A stretch of DNA of 64,000 nt from Aromatoleum tolulyticum (GCF_900156155.1 NZ_FTMD01000012.1:62001-126000); one strand, 5' to 3'; shown: positions 34,187 to 43,798, numbered from the stretch's first letter. Program-made: numbers and translations. The notes: generated from the letters alone by a model not told the origin.

Positions 34187-35431
34187 GTGCCCGGACCTGA
34201 GGCGATGCGCCGCATGGACTGCTGGCTCGGTGTGCCGCTGTGTGCCGCGCTGTCGGGAATGCGCAGGGCGGCGCGAGTGTGGCGGCAGTCGCGTGCGCAG
34301 GATCGCGCGGTACGTCGCGTGCTCTTTGTGCAGTTGGCCGAATCCGGCAGCATGGTCCTTGCGGATCCGGCGATGCGGGCATTGACTGCGCGCAGCGGCG
34401 CCCAGGCGTATTGCCTGACTTTTGCACATAACCGCGACAGCCTCGCGATTGCCGGAACGGTGCCGCCCGAGCGCGTATTCGTGATCCGCACGGGATCGCT
34501 GCGCGTGCTGGCGGCGGATGGCTGGCGTTTCCTGCGGGACGTGCGGCGGGCGCACATCGATGCGCTCGTCGACCTCGAACTGTTCTCGCGTCTGACCGCG
34601 GCCTTGTGCCTGCTCACGGGGGTGCGCCGGCGCGCGGGTTTCCACCGCTTCGAAGGGGTCGGGTTGTATCGCGGCGACTTGTACACGCATCCGCTGGCCT
34701 TCAAGCCGCAGCTGCACATGGCGCAGAACTACCTGATGCTGGTCGAGGCCCTGTTTGCCGAGGACGTGCCGCCCGCGCCGCGCATGCCGGCGGCGATGCC
34801 GGTGCCGCGCGTGCGTCGGCGCGCGCTGGGCGGGGGCGAGCTGGCGGGGGTGCGGGAAAGGCTGCGCCGCTTGCCGGGGGGGGCGCTGGGCGACGAACGC
34901 CTCGTATTCATGAATGCCAATGCGAGCGCGATGCTGCCTCAGCGGCGCTGGCCGCAGGGGCACTTCGCGGCGCTGGTGCGCGCGACGCTCGCACGCTATG
35001 CAGACGTGCGCGTGTTGCTGATCGGTGCCGAGGACGACAGGGCGACGACGGCGGCGATCGCGGCCGAAGTCGGCGATGAGCGTTGCGTGGATATCGCAGG
35101 GTGCTTCGCCCTCGGCGAGCTGCCGGCGTTGTTTACGCTCGGCGCCGCGCTGGTCAGCAACGACTCGGGACCCGCGCACTTCGCTGCGGTTACGGCCCTG
35201 CCCGTGATCGCCCTGTTCGGCCCCGAGACGCCGGTGCTGTTCCGGCCGCTGGGGGAGGCGACGGTGATCAGCGCCGGGCTGGCCTGTTCGCCGTGCGTGA
35301 ATGCGGACAATCAGCGGCGTACGCGCTGCACCGATAACCAGTGCATGCAGCGGATTTCCGTGGCGGAGGTGTTCGGTGCGCTGTGCCGCGTGCTCGATGT
35401 CCGGCCAGCGCGCTCCGGTGCCTTGGAGTAG
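34187..35431 (+). CDS. GT9 heptosyltransferase-like glycosyltransferase
   Basis: 414 residues from the GTG at 34187, preceded by GGAGG with six-base spacing; the GTG at 34181 touches that site. VRRVLFVQLAESGSMVLADPAMRAL, VFMNANASAMLPQRRWP and LVSNDSGPAHFAAVTALPVIALFGPETPVLFRPLG are the GT9 core motifs, as in the WaaC/WaaF/RfaF group. A C-terminal CSPC, CTDNQC region is typical of GT9 proteins outside the classical core LPS enzymes. It probably adds a heptose or other sugar to LPS or to a glycan of this region; it is not linked in an operon to other glycan genes. Confidence 0.85.
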   Translation: MPGPEAMRRMDCWLGVPLCAALSGMRRAARVWRQSRAQDRAVRRVLFVQLAESGSMVLADPAMRALTARSGAQAYCLTFAHNRDSLAIAGTVPPERVFVIRTGSLRVLAADGWRFLRDVRRAHIDALVDLELFSRLTAALCLLTGVRRRAGFHRFEGVGLYRGDLYTHPLAFKPQLHMAQNYLMLVEALFAEDVPPAPRMPAAMPVPRVRRRALGGGELAGVRERLRRLPGGALGDERLVFMNANASAMLPQRRWPQGHFAALVRATLARYADVRVLLIGAEDDRATTAAIAAEVGDERCVDIAGCFALGELPALFTLGAALVSNDSGPAHFAAVTALPVIALFGPETPVLFRPLGEATVISAGLACSPCVNADNQRRTRCTDNQCMQRISVAEVFGALCRVLDVRPARSGALE

Positions 35432-35449
35432 CTGCTGTGCGGCACGTGA

Positions 35450-35468
35450 GCCCGGCGCGTGGCCGGGC
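35450..35468. terminator. GC-rich hairpin between convergent genes
   Basis: GCCCGGC and GCCGGGC with a 5-base loop lie between the convergent GT9 and DUF2249 genes. No T-run is present. Confidence 0.45.
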
Positions 35469-35479
35469 CTGCAGGGGAA

Positions 35480-35836
35480 TCAGTGGCCGGAGCAGCCGCA
35501 GCCGCCGCCACCGCCGCCGCAGCCGCCGCCCTGACGGGCCGGTGCCGGTGCCGGTTCCGCAGCGGGGTCGGATTCGCGCGCCTGGAGCTGAATGCGGAAG
35601 TCGATGACGATGTTGCCCGGTTCGCGCGCAACATACGCGATCGCGACCTGCGAGCCGTACCGCTGCTGGATCTGGCCGAGCAGCGGCAGGGGGTCGTGAT
35701 CATTCACGAAGCGCATCGTCTCGCCGTCCTCGAGGGATTCGAGGGCGCCGAAGATCGCGGCGTGGCGGAAGCGTTTGGCGACGCCGCGGGCGTCGAAGGG
35801 AAAGACGGTGTTGTCGAGGATGGGCAGCTCGCTCAT
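35480..35836 (-). CDS. DUF2249 domain protein with Gly/Cys-rich tail
   Basis: 118 residues. The N-terminal 85 residues (FDARGVAKRFRHAAIFGALESL, FVNDHDPLPLL, YVAREPGNIVIDFRI) match the DUF2249 fold, a small TusA-like domain found with haemerythrins and in denitrifiers. The last 20 residues are an unusual Gly-rich tail with three Cys and a terminal His (GCGGG, GCGCSGH), a possible metal-binding tail. Single gene, convergent with GT9. Function unknown; a role in nitric-oxide or redox sensing is only suggested by family context. Confidence 0.8.
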   Translation of the reverse strand: MSELPILDNTVFPFDARGVAKRFRHAAIFGALESLEDGETMRFVNDHDPLPLLGQIQQRYGSQVAIAYVAREPGNIVIDFRIQLQARESDPAAEPAPAPARQGGGCGGGGGGCGCSGH

Positions 35837-36209
35837 GAGTCGGGTCTCCGGGGTGGGGCGGCGAAAAGGTCAGGAAAGAGGTACGGAATGGGTGCAAACA
35901 AGGGGTGCCGCAGGGTTCCGATCGTAGGCGCCGGCGAGGGCGCGCGCCTTGAGCCAGAACAAGAATCGACCCGTCGTCTCGGGGTGGCGCGGAGGTGCCT
36001 CCTGCTGCGGGCGATATGACAATGCGCAGGTTTTCGTTCCGTGTGTTATCTTTAGATAAAACAAGAACATATTCGAGCGAAGAGGATGAAGCGACCTGGG
36101 CGAAGTCCTTTCGGGCGCCGGAGGCCCGAGGCGACGGGAACTATCGCCGTGCAGCGCTGCGCCGTACGGAGCGGTCTTGCGGGCACGTGCCCGGACTGTC
36201 GAGGGGCTG
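35837..36209. other. 373-base non-coding gap
   Basis: No convincing gene. Short frames on the minus strand lack a ribosome site and family features. Base composition drops in AT-richness around 36040-36080, where the palindrome at 36047-36060 and likely promoter for the GGDEF/EAL gene lie. Confidence 0.5.
36047..36060. promoter_or_regulatory. 14-bp AT-rich palindrome
   Basis: TTATCTTTAGATAA is a perfect palindrome about 150 bases upstream of the GGDEF/EAL gene, in the only AT-rich stretch of the gap. It could be an operator or overlap a promoter -10. Confidence 0.4.
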
Positions 36210-39200
36210 ATGCGCGCTAGCGAGCCGTCGGCGCTGCCGGTGCCGGAGCTGCGGAAACGCGTGCGTCTGGGCCTGCGCGGCCGCTATACCGTGTACGGTG
36301 CCGCGTTGACCACGCTGGTCGTGGTCGTGATGGCGGCCTTGTCGTATTTCAACGCGCGCGCGCTGGTGCACGGAATTGCCGCGGGACACCTCACTCAGAT
36401 CGCAAGTTCGGTGTCGGAACGCATCGAGCGCACCTTGGATCTCGCGCATCGCGAACTGGCTACGCTCGCGGGGCAGCCCCTGCTGTCGAACGCGCTGCTC
36501 GATTCGCAGGGGCGTGACGCTTACCTGCGACCCTTCCTCGCCCGGCACACGCTGCCGACGTCGATCGACTACAACCTCGTCGTGACCGACTACCGCGGCG
36601 ACGCCGTCGCCGCGCGCAAGGCGCCGCGGAGCTTCCGCGGCGAGGCATGGCTGTCGGACAAGGTGCTGCGTGGCGAAACCCATGCCGCCATCGACCGGCG
36701 CGACGCCGATGCCGTGCTGCGCGTCGCGGTCCCCATCCTCGTCACCGCCACCGGTACCTTCGAGGGGGCGCTGGTGTTCGAGGCGAATCTCAGCCAGTGG
36801 TTGCGGAGTGCCGGTTCGCCTTTCGATCTGCAGGACGACGGCCTTGTGGAGGCGGCGCTGACCGCGGGAGGGAGCACGCTCGTGCAGCGCCCCTTCCCGG
36901 GCAATTCGGCGCGGCTGGTGACGAGTTCGCGCGCGGTGAACGCGGGCCTGCCCCTGTCGGAGCCCCTGCTGGTCAGTGTGAGCATGGATGCCGAGGTCTT
37001 CGAGCGACCGATCGAGGCGCTGCTTGCCGAGCACGTGGGGTGGGGCCTGGTCGCGATCCTGCTGGTCGGTGCGGCCAGCTATGCGCTCGCGCGCGCGCAG
37101 ACGCGTCGCATCGAGGAGCTTGCCGGCGCGGCGCGCGAAGTCGCGCTGACCGGGCGGCCGCGGCAGGGCTTGAGTGCGGGGCTCTTCGGCAACGACGAAG
37201 TGGGGGATCTCGCGGCGAGCCTCGTGCGCCTGCTCGAGGAGCTGAAGGCACATGAAAGCGAACTGGAAACCCTGGTCGAGGAGCGCACCGCCGACCTGAA
37301 TCGTGCGCAGGCGATTGCGCATGTCGGCAGCTGGGTCTATCTGCCGCAGGAGCCGAGGCTCGAATTGTCGGCCGAGACGCGCCGGCTTTTCGGCTTGTCG
37401 GCCGATCTGCGTCTGTCATGGCAGATCCTGCTGGAGGCCGTGCACCCCGAGGATCGGGAGATGGTGCGGAAGGCATGGAAACGGGTGATCGCGGGGGAGC
37501 CCTTCGATATCGAGCATCGGGTGCTCCTGGACGGGGAGGTCCGTTGGGTGCACGAGATCGCCGAGCGCATTGCGCTGCCCGGCGAGCCGCCGCGCTGCGT
37601 GGGCACGGTGGAGGACGTCACGGAACGGCGCCTGACCGAGGCGCGCATGCGCGAGGCGATGGTGGTGTTCTCGGCGTCGAGCCAGGGCATCATGACGATG
37701 GACGCGCAAGGCACGATCACGTCGGTCAACCCCGCCTTCTGCCGCATCACCGGGTACGCGGCCGAGGAGGTCGTCGGTCACCCGTCCGCCGTCTTCCGCT
37801 CCGGGCGCCATGACGATGCCTGCCATGATGCAATGTGGTCGACGCTGAAGACGTGCGGCGAGTGGGAGGGCGAGGTGTGGAACCGGCGCCGCAGCGGCGA
37901 AATCTACCCGCAATGGCTGACGATGTCGGCGGTGCGCGGGGAGGGGGACGGGGTCGTCGAATATGTCGCGATGTTCAGCGACATCACGGAGCGCAAGCAG
38001 CACGAGGACGAGATCTGGCGCCAGGCGAACTTCGACGCGCTGACGGGGCTGGCGAACCGCAGCTTGCTCTATGACCGTCTCGATTGCGTGCTTGCACATG
38101 CGCGCCGCAATGGTTGCAAGGCGGGACTGCTGTTCCTGGACCTCGACGGATTCAAGTGGGTTAACGACACGCTCGGCCACGACGTCGGCGACGAGCTGCT
38201 GGTCGAGGTCGCGCGCCGCCTGAAGGGGTGCGTGCGCGAGCAGGACACGGTGGCACGTTTGGGCGGCGACGAGTTCACGATCGTGATCGGCGATCTGCAG
38301 GACACCGAGGACCTGTGCACTGTCGGCGAGAAGGTGCTGGGCGTGCTGGAGGAGCCGATCGCGCTGGCGGGTACGCGACACCAGATCTCGGGCAGCATGG
38401 GCATCACGGTGTTTCCGGACGACGGCGAGGACGTGCACAGCCTGCTGCGCAACGCCGACATCGCGATGTACAAGTCCAAGCAGAATGACAAGAACCGCTT
38501 CCACTTCTACGCGCGCGAGATGCAGTGCGACGCGCTCAAGCGCATGCAGATCGAGGCGGACCTGCGCATGGCGCTCGCGCACGACGAATTCACTCTCGAG
38601 TACCAGCCCATCGTTGCTGCCGACAGCGGCGAACTGTTCGGCGCCGAGGCGCTGATCCGTTGGGCGCACCCGCAGCTCGGAGCGGTGTCGCCCGCCGATT
38701 TCGTGCCGGTGGCGGAGGACAGCGGCCTGATCGTGCCGATCGGTGCATGGGTGTTGCGCGAGGCGGTGCGCCAGATGCATGCCTGGCGCCTGCTCGGCCA
38801 CGCCTTGCCGCATCTGGCCGTCAACGTGTCGGGGGTGCAGTTCCGCGATCCGGCGCTGCCCGAGCTGGTCGCCGAGGTGATGGACGGCTACGCGGTGGCG
38901 TCGGGGGCGCTGACGCTGGAGATCTGCGAGTCGGTGATGGTCGATGCCAACAGCGCTACCGAGAAGCGCATGCGTGCGCTGAAGGAACAGGGCGTCGCAT
39001 ATTCGCTTGACGACTTCGGCACGGGGTTTTCATCGCTGTCGTACCTGAAGCGCTTTCCGGTCGATATCGTCAAGATCGACCGCAGCTTCGTGCGCGACTG
39101 CCCCGATGATCGCAGCGACGCGCATCTGGTCGCGGCCATCATCAACATGGCGCACAGCCTCGACCTGAAGGTGGTCGCGGAAGGCGTCGAAACGCAGGCG

Positions 39201-39350
39201 CAGGCGGATTTCCTGCGCGAGCGGGGGTGCGATTACCTGCAGGGCTACCTGATCGCCAAACCGCTGCGCGCTGAGGCCTTCGAGGGGCTGCTGTGCCGCA
39301 GGGTGCCGCAGGCCGGTCGTGCGGGGCTCGCGCTCGCTGCGGCAGGGTGA
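36210..39350 (+). CDS. membrane PAS-GGDEF-EAL cyclic-di-GMP enzyme
   Basis: 1046 residues. Membrane helices at about 30-50 and 275-295 flank a periplasmic sensor of about 225 residues (double-Cache-like, by size and LVVTDYRGDAVAAR strand). HAMP follows to about 360, then two PAS domains to about 620. GGDEF has an intact LGGDEF and REQD inhibitory site. EAL has GAEALIRW, the NVSGVQFRD region, DDFGTGFSS and the E-V-E-T loop, so both catalytic domains look intact. The ATG at 36210 is preferred over a TTG at 36177 because GAGG lies 6 bases upstream. It probably senses an extracytoplasmic small molecule and switches cyclic-di-GMP. Confidence 0.9.
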   Translation: MRASEPSALPVPELRKRVRLGLRGRYTVYGAALTTLVVVVMAALSYFNARALVHGIAAGHLTQIASSVSERIERTLDLAHRELATLAGQPLLSNALLDSQGRDAYLRPFLARHTLPTSIDYNLVVTDYRGDAVAARKAPRSFRGEAWLSDKVLRGETHAAIDRRDADAVLRVAVPILVTATGTFEGALVFEANLSQWLRSAGSPFDLQDDGLVEAALTAGGSTLVQRPFPGNSARLVTSSRAVNAGLPLSEPLLVSVSMDAEVFERPIEALLAEHVGWGLVAILLVGAASYALARAQTRRIEELAGAAREVALTGRPRQGLSAGLFGNDEVGDLAASLVRLLEELKAHESELETLVEERTADLNRAQAIAHVGSWVYLPQEPRLELSAETRRLFGLSADLRLSWQILLEAVHPEDREMVRKAWKRVIAGEPFDIEHRVLLDGEVRWVHEIAERIALPGEPPRCVGTVEDVTERRLTEARMREAMVVFSASSQGIMTMDAQGTITSVNPAFCRITGYAAEEVVGHPSAVFRSGRHDDACHDAMWSTLKTCGEWEGEVWNRRRSGEIYPQWLTMSAVRGEGDGVVEYVAMFSDITERKQHEDEIWRQANFDALTGLANRSLLYDRLDCVLAHARRNGCKAGLLFLDLDGFKWVNDTLGHDVGDELLVEVARRLKGCVREQDTVARLGGDEFTIVIGDLQDTEDLCTVGEKVLGVLEEPIALAGTRHQISGSMGITVFPDDGEDVHSLLRNADIAMYKSKQNDKNRFHFYAREMQCDALKRMQIEADLRMALAHDEFTLEYQPIVAADSGELFGAEALIRWAHPQLGAVSPADFVPVAEDSGLIVPIGAWVLREAVRQMHAWRLLGHALPHLAVNVSGVQFRDPALPELVAEVMDGYAVASGALTLEICESVMVDANSATEKRMRALKEQGVAYSLDDFGTGFSSLSYLKRFPVDIVKIDRSFVRDCPDDRSDAHLVAAIINMAHSLDLKVVAEGVETQAQADFLRERGCDYLQGYLIAKPLRAEAFEGLLCRRVPQAGRAGLALAAAG

Positions 39351-39378
39351 GGGGGAGAGGCCGTGTGAGGGCGCGGGT

Positions 39379-40440
39379 TCAGTCCGTGTATTCGAGGCGC
39401 ACGCGCTTGACGTTGCACAGCAGCTCGTAGGAGATCGTGTTCGCCGCCGCGGCGATGCGGTTGACGGGGACGTTGTTGCCCCACAGCTCGACGCGGCTGC
39501 CGAGCTTGGCGTCGGGCAGGTCGGTGAGGTCGACGGTGAGCATGTCCATCGACACGCGGCCGATCAGGCGCGTGCGGATGCCGTCGACGGCGACGGGCGT
39601 GCCGTCGGGTACCGTGCGCGGATAGCCGTCGGCGTAGCCCATCGCGACGAGACCGACGCGGGTGGCGCGTTCGGCGCGGAAGCGCGCGCCGTAGCCGAGC
39701 GGGGCGCCGGCGGGAATCTCGCGGATTGCCATGATGGCGCTCTCCAGCGTCATCACGGGACGCAGGCCGTGCGGTTCGCCGGGCATCGGGTCGGCGCCGT
39801 ACAGCAGGATGCCCGGGCGCGCCCAGTCGCGATGGGCGTCGGGCCAGCCGAGGATGGCGCCGGAGTTGGCGAGGCTGCGCGGCCCGGGCAGGTCGCGCGT
39901 GGCGGAGTCGAAGGCGGCGACCTGTTCGGGCGTGGACAGGACGTGGGGTTCGTCGGCGCGCGCGAAGTGGGTCATCAGCGTGATGCTGCCGACCCGGCCG
40001 TTGTCCTTGAGGCGTTGCCACGCGGCGCGCAGCTCGTGCGGCATGAAGCCGGCGCGGTTCATGCCGCTGTTGACCTTGAGCCACACGTCCAGCGGCAGCG
40101 CTGGCTTCGCGTGGTCGATGATGCGGATCTGTTCGGCGTGATGCACGACCATCCACAGGTCGTGGCGCACGACCTCGTCGAGCTCGTCGGCAGCGAAGAT
40201 GCCTTCGAGCAGCAGGATGGGCTGTTCGATGCCGGCTTCGCGCAGTTCCAGAGCTTCCTCGAGGAAGGCGACGGCGAAGCCGTCGACTTCCGGGGCGAGC
40301 GCACGTGCGCAGGCGACGGCGCCGTGGCCGTAGGCGTTGGCCTTGACGACGGCGAGTGCCCGGCCGCCGTGGCGGCTGCGGGCGAGGCGGTAGTTGTGAC
40401 GCAGGGCGTCGAGGTCGATCAGGGCGCGGGCGGGTCTCAT
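39379..40440 (-). CDS. alr: alanine racemase, catabolic DadX type by context
   Basis: 353 residues, the normal length. [10 protein letters not shown] carries the PLP Lys33. [25 protein letters not shown] contains the catalytic Tyr loop. SMDMLTVDL and the C-terminal barrel motifs are present. It interconverts L- and D-alanine. The start overlaps the dadA stop (ATGA) and the two are opposite a divergent Lrp gene. This is the dadA-dadX arrangement for alanine catabolism, so dadX may be the better name; peptidoglycan supply is not excluded. Confidence 0.93.
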   Translation of the reverse strand: MRPARALIDLDALRHNYRLARSRHGGRALAVVKANAYGHGAVACARALAPEVDGFAVAFLEEALELREAGIEQPILLLEGIFAADELDEVVRHDLWMVVHHAEQIRIIDHAKPALPLDVWLKVNSGMNRAGFMPHELRAAWQRLKDNGRVGSITLMTHFARADEPHVLSTPEQVAAFDSATRDLPGPRSLANSGAILGWPDAHRDWARPGILLYGADPMPGEPHGLRPVMTLESAIMAIREIPAGAPLGYGARFRAERATRVGLVAMGYADGYPRTVPDGTPVAVDGIRTRLIGRVSMDMLTVDLTDLPDAKLGSRVELWGNNVPVNRIAAAANTISYELLCNVKRVRLEYTD

Positions 40441-41738
40441 GCGGCGGGAGAGAGGTTAAGGCCTTGTGAGCGGGAAGCCGCTACTTTGCCATAACGCGCG
40501 AGTCCCAAGTCGCGATGACGGATTGCCGGCTGGCGGCCGGTGACCAGATCGGCCACCAGTTGCCCGGAGCCGCAGGCCATCGTCCACCCCAGCGTGCCGT
40601 GGCCGGTGTTGAGGTAGAGCTGCGGAAAGGCGGTTTCGCCGACGATCGGCGTGCCGTCGGGCGTCATCGGGCGCAGGCCGGTCCAGAATTCGGCCGCGGG
40701 AAGGTCGCCGCCGCCGGGGAAGAGGTCGCCGACGACCATTTCCAGCGTCTCGCGGCGGCGCGGGTTGAGCGCGAGGTCGAAGCCGGCGAGTTCGGCCATG
40801 CCGCCGACGCGGATGCGGTCGTCGAAGCGGGTGATGGCGATCTTGTAGGTTTCGTCGAGCACGGTGGACACCGGCGCCTTCGCGGCGTCGACGAGCGGCA
40901 CGGTGAGCGAGTAGCCCTTCACCGGATAGACGGGCAGATCGAGGCCCAGCGGGGCGAGCATCTTGCGCGAGTAGCTGCCGAGCGCGAGCACGTAGCGGTC
41001 GGCAGCGAGCACTTCGTCGCCGACCTGCACGCCGATGACGTCGCCGCCGCCGACCAGCACTTCGCGGATGTCCTGGCCGAAGCGGAACTCGACGCCCAGT
41101 TCGCGCGCCTTGTCGGCGAGCCGCGTGGTGAACAGCTGGCAGTCGCCGGTTTCGTCGTTGGGCAGGCGCAGGCCGCCGGCGAGCTTGTCACGCACGGAGG
41201 CGAGCGCCGGTTCGGCGCCGGCGAGGGCGTCGCGGTCGAGCATCTCGAAGGGCACGCCGCATTCCTGCAGCACCTCGATGTCGCGCGCGGCGGTATCGAC
41301 CTGGGCCTGGCTGCGGAAGAGCTGGAGTGTGCCGCGCGTGCGTTCCTCGTACGTGAGGCCGGTGTCGGTGCGCAGCTCGCGCAGGACGTCGCGGCTGTAC
41401 TCGGACAGGCGCATCATGCGTTCCTTGTTCACGGCGTAGCGCCCGGCGGAGCAGTTCTTCAGCATCTCGGCCATCCAGCGCAGCTGGAACAGGCTGCCGT
41501 CGGCACGGATCGCGAGCGGTGCGTGGCGCTGGAACAGCCACTTGAGCGCCTTCAGCGGAATGCCGGGCGCGGCCCACGGCGTGGAGTAGCCCGGTGAGAC
41601 CTGGCCCGCGTTGGCGTAGCTGGTTTCGAGCGCGGGGGCGGGCTGGCGGTCGATGACCGTGACCTGGGCGCCGCTGCGGGCGAGGTAGTACGCGGTGGTG
41701 GTGCCGACGACGCCGCTGCCGAGGACGAGTACGCGCAT
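40437..41738 (-). CDS. dadA: D-amino acid dehydrogenase DadA
   Basis: 433 residues. The N-terminal FAD fold is [43 protein letters not shown] is the strongly conserved DadA signature, and [15 protein letters not shown] with [16 protein letters not shown] closes the FAD domain. It oxidises D-alanine and other D-amino acids to 2-oxo acids, passing electrons to the quinone pool at the inner membrane. First gene of the dadA-alr operon, with the Lrp-type operator candidate in its promoter region. Confidence 0.95.
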   Translation of the reverse strand: MRVLVLGSGVVGTTTAYYLARSGAQVTVIDRQPAPALETSYANAGQVSPGYSTPWAAPGIPLKALKWLFQRHAPLAIRADGSLFQLRWMAEMLKNCSAGRYAVNKERMMRLSEYSRDVLRELRTDTGLTYEERTRGTLQLFRSQAQVDTAARDIEVLQECGVPFEMLDRDALAGAEPALASVRDKLAGGLRLPNDETGDCQLFTTRLADKARELGVEFRFGQDIREVLVGGGDVIGVQVGDEVLAADRYVLALGSYSRKMLAPLGLDLPVYPVKGYSLTVPLVDAAKAPVSTVLDETYKIAITRFDDRIRVGGMAELAGFDLALNPRRRETLEMVVGDLFPGGGDLPAAEFWTGLRPMTPDGTPIVGETAFPQLYLNTGHGTLGWTMACGSGQLVADLVTGRQPAIRHRDLGLARYGKVAASRSQGLNLSPAA

Positions 41739-41794
41739 GACTGACTCCGTGGATTCCGGTGCATTGAATATCGCCAGTCTAGTGATGGTTTGAT

Positions 41795-41807
41795 AGTGAA
41801 ATTCACT
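41795..41807. promoter_or_regulatory. palindromic operator candidate for the Lrp-type regulator
   Basis: AGTGAAATTCACT is a perfect 13-bp palindrome in the AT-rich 134-base gap between dadA and the divergent Lrp gene. A related half-site GGTGAATT lies at 41825-41832, giving a repeated array as expected for multimeric Lrp/DadR binding. Confidence 0.6.
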
Positions 41808-41872
41808 TGAATTTGCGTGTTTAATGGTGAATTGCCGTATATTCGGGCGGTGTTTTCCTCCGAGATAGTGAA

Positions 41873-42337
41873 ATGCGCGAACTCGACCGCATCGACCGCC
41901 GCATCCTCGATCTGCTGCAGAAGGATGGCCGGATTTCGATGACCGATCTGGCGGCGAAAATCGGCCTGTCGGCGACGCCGTGCACCGAGCGCGTGCGGCG
42001 CCTGGAGCGCGAAGGCGTGATCACCGGCTATCACGCGCACGTGAATCCGCACGCGCTGGGCAAGAACCTGCTGGTGTTCGTCGAGATCAAGCTGTCGGCG
42101 AAGTCCTCGGAGGTGTTCGACCGCGTGAAGAAGGAGCTGAGCTTCGTGCCCGAGGTGATGGAGTGCCATCTCGTGTCGGGCGACTTCGACTACCTCGTGA
42201 AGGCGCGCATCACCGAGATGGGCGAATACCGGCGCCTGCTCGGCAACATCCTGCTCAAGCTGCCGTCGGCGGCCGAGTCGCGCAGTTACGTGGTGATGGA
42301 GGAGCTGAAGGAGACGCTGTACATCCCCGCCGAGTGA
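41873..42337 (+). CDS. Lrp/AsnC-family regulator (DadR-like)
   Basis: 154 residues. The N-terminal winged helix has [42 protein letters not shown] (read as a continuous region), as in Lrp. The RAM effector domain has [18 protein letters not shown] and ends [11 protein letters not shown]. It is divergent from dadA, matching the DadR arrangement of pseudomonads, where the regulator activates dadAX in response to alanine. Likely effector: alanine or leucine. Confidence 0.92.
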   Translation: MRELDRIDRRILDLLQKDGRISMTDLAAKIGLSATPCTERVRRLEREGVITGYHAHVNPHALGKNLLVFVEIKLSAKSSEVFDRVKKELSFVPEVMECHLVSGDFDYLVKARITEMGEYRRLLGNILLKLPSAAESRSYVVMEELKETLYIPAE

Positions 42338-42344
42338 TCGCGCT

Positions 42345-43070
42345 TCAGATCAGGCCGGGGATTTCGGGACGGAACAGCGAGTCCGCGATCGGGGTGTCGT
42401 ACTCGACCGATTCGATCACCGAGCGGCCGATGTAGCGGCCCATCGCGTAGTGGTGTTCGACGGCGGCGTAGAGGCGGCCGTCCGTGGTGCGGAAGTCCTC
42501 GTACGCGGTACCGAACACCATCTCGCTGCCGCCCAGGTGGGTGAGGATGCCGCGCGAGCGCAGGATGCGCCCGGATTCGGGATCGACTTCGGCGACCACG
42601 CGCAGGTTGTCGCCGAGCGGCATCTCGACGAAGTGCAGGCGCACGTCGCCGATACGGTGCTCGCCGCCGTCGCGTAGTTGCTCGCGTGCCGCAAGCAGGT
42701 TCCACGGCAGGGCGACGCGTGCTGCCTGCAGGATCAGCGCGCCGCGGAAGGCTTCGCTCATCGGCTTGCTGCTTTGCCAGGCCGCCGAGCCGTCGATGAT
42801 GCGGGTCTCGACGCCGGAACGGTAGCGGATCTCGATGCGGAAGCGTTCGGCGCCGCGGTAGGCGCGCAGGAGCGTGCCCTCGCCACGGCTGTGCGAGAGC
42901 GTGCGTCCGCGCTGCAGGATGGAGTTCGGCTGCGTGACCGTGCCGTAGGCGCGCTCGATGCGTTCAAGCAGCGGTCCGAGCTCGCCCGCGCCTGCCGTGC
43001 CGGCGAAGGCCAGCACCGCCGCGGCGAGGAGCAGCCGCAGCCAGGATGCAGGGCCGGACCCGCAGCGCAT
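42345..43070 (-). CDS. LolA-like outer-membrane lipoprotein carrier family protein
   Basis: 241 residues with a signal peptide ending GAGE near residue 29. It has the LolA/LolB half-barrel pattern: LLERIERAYGTVTQ, FRIEIRYRSGVETRIIDGSAAWQ, LRVVAEVDPESGRILRS. It is a member of the LolA-like superfamily but is not classical LolA, because the canonical aromatic and Arg lipid-binding residues cannot be matched by eye. It lies 4 bases downstream of the EF-hand gene and convergent with the Lrp gene. Substrate unknown; periplasmic lipid or lipoprotein binding is likely. Confidence 0.7.
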   Translation of the reverse strand: MRCGSGPASWLRLLLAAAVLAFAGTAGAGELGPLLERIERAYGTVTQPNSILQRGRTLSHSRGEGTLLRAYRGAERFRIEIRYRSGVETRIIDGSAAWQSSKPMSEAFRGALILQAARVALPWNLLAAREQLRDGGEHRIGDVRLHFVEMPLGDNLRVVAEVDPESGRILRSRGILTHLGGSEMVFGTAYEDFRTTDGRLYAAVEHHYAMGRYIGRSVIESVEYDTPIADSLFRPEIPGLI

Positions 43071-43074
43071 CGCC

Positions 43075-43395
43075 CTATTCCTTTTTCCAGCGGTCGTGGC
43101 CGATGAATTCTTGCCAGTCGAGGAAGCCGTCGCGGTTCTTGTCGAGTTGGTCGAAATTCTCGCTCAGGTAGGGGGAGCGGTCCTTGACCTCCTCGCGTGC
43201 GAGCTTGCCGTCCTTGTCGGCGTCGGCGCTGTCGAAGCGCTCGATGGCCTTCTGGCGCGCGGCGCGGCCGACCTCGCCGAGGCGGTCGTCGCGGTCGAGC
43301 GAGGGGATGCGCGACTGGGCGGCCGCGCTCAGGGGGATGGCCAAGGGGGCGGCCAGCGCGAGCGCGAGCAGGAAGGGGTGGGCTGGGGAGTTCAT
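43075..43395 (-). CDS. small periplasmic EF-hand protein
   Basis: 106 residues with a signal peptide ending AAAQS near residue 27. Two EF-hand loops are visible: DADKDGKLAREE and DKNRDGFLDWQE, each with Asp/Asn at positions 1, 3 and 5 and Glu at 12. The pair would bind two calcium ions. It is followed after 4 bases by the LolA-like gene. A calcium-buffering or sensor role is only suggested by the fold. Confidence 0.85.
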   Translation of the reverse strand: MNSPAHPFLLALALAAPLAIPLSAAAQSRIPSLDRDDRLGEVGRAARQKAIERFDSADADKDGKLAREEVKDRSPYLSENFDQLDKNRDGFLDWQEFIGHDRWKKE

Positions 43396-43501
43396 GATCG
43401 TTTGACGCTGGGGCGGAGAACTGCGCCGGTGTGCGGTGGACGCCGGGTGTCGGAAGGATGTTCCGCCAAATCGCCCGCGCTGGCAATTGCGAACGGGCGA
43501 A

Positions 43502-43542
43502 TTTCCCCGGCGGGGAAAGTTGCAGGTGCTCCACCCTGCAAC
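43502..43542. promoter_or_regulatory. two adjacent palindromes, candidate enhancer-binding site
   Basis: TTTCCCCG-G-CGGGGAAA (43502-43518) is followed directly by GTTGCAGG-N8-CCTGCAAC (43519-43542). They lie 120-160 bases upstream of a sigma-54-like promoter, the usual position of activator sites for that sigma factor. The recognising regulator is unknown. Confidence 0.5.
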
Positions 43543-43660
43543 ACCTGTGTCGTCGGCCGTTCGCGCGCTGTGTCAAAGCGGATCACTTTTGTGTGGCGAT
43601 ATGGGAGTAATCCGTAGCGAAAATCGCTAAAAACGCGGTCAAAGTGCAGCAATCCGGAAT

Positions 43661-43676
43661 TGGCCCGGAGTTTGCG
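43661..43676 (+). promoter_or_regulatory. sigma-54-like promoter of the porin gene
   Basis: TGGCCCGGAGTTTGCG matches the consensus at 10 of 12 positions with exact GG-N10-GC spacing. It gives a leader of about 112 bases before the ATG at 43799. Confidence 0.6.
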
Positions 43677-43798
43677 AAGTGCGCCCAGGCCCGCCCACCG
43701 GCGCGGCTGTACGCACCGGTTGTAGCCCTGCGGGACAGGGGCGCAGGGGCGGAACGCAAACAAACAAGGCAGCAAAACCAGAGGCCAAGGAGGAAACA

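Larger units (their letters stand above)
43396..43798. other. 403-base regulatory gap between EF-hand and porin genes
   Basis: No gene. It contains two adjacent palindromes (43502-43542), a sigma-54-like promoter (43661-43676) and the porin leader with AAGGAGG at 43787-43793. Confidence 0.6.

Noticed and set aside
35870-36070. 66-codon minus-strand frame as a small gene
   Set aside because: No ribosome site, no family features, and it spans the AT-rich promoter region of the divergent gene.
39319-41597. Two long plus-strand frames opposite alr and dadA
   Set aside because: Both are shadows of well-conserved enzymes; no signal for a second coding layer.
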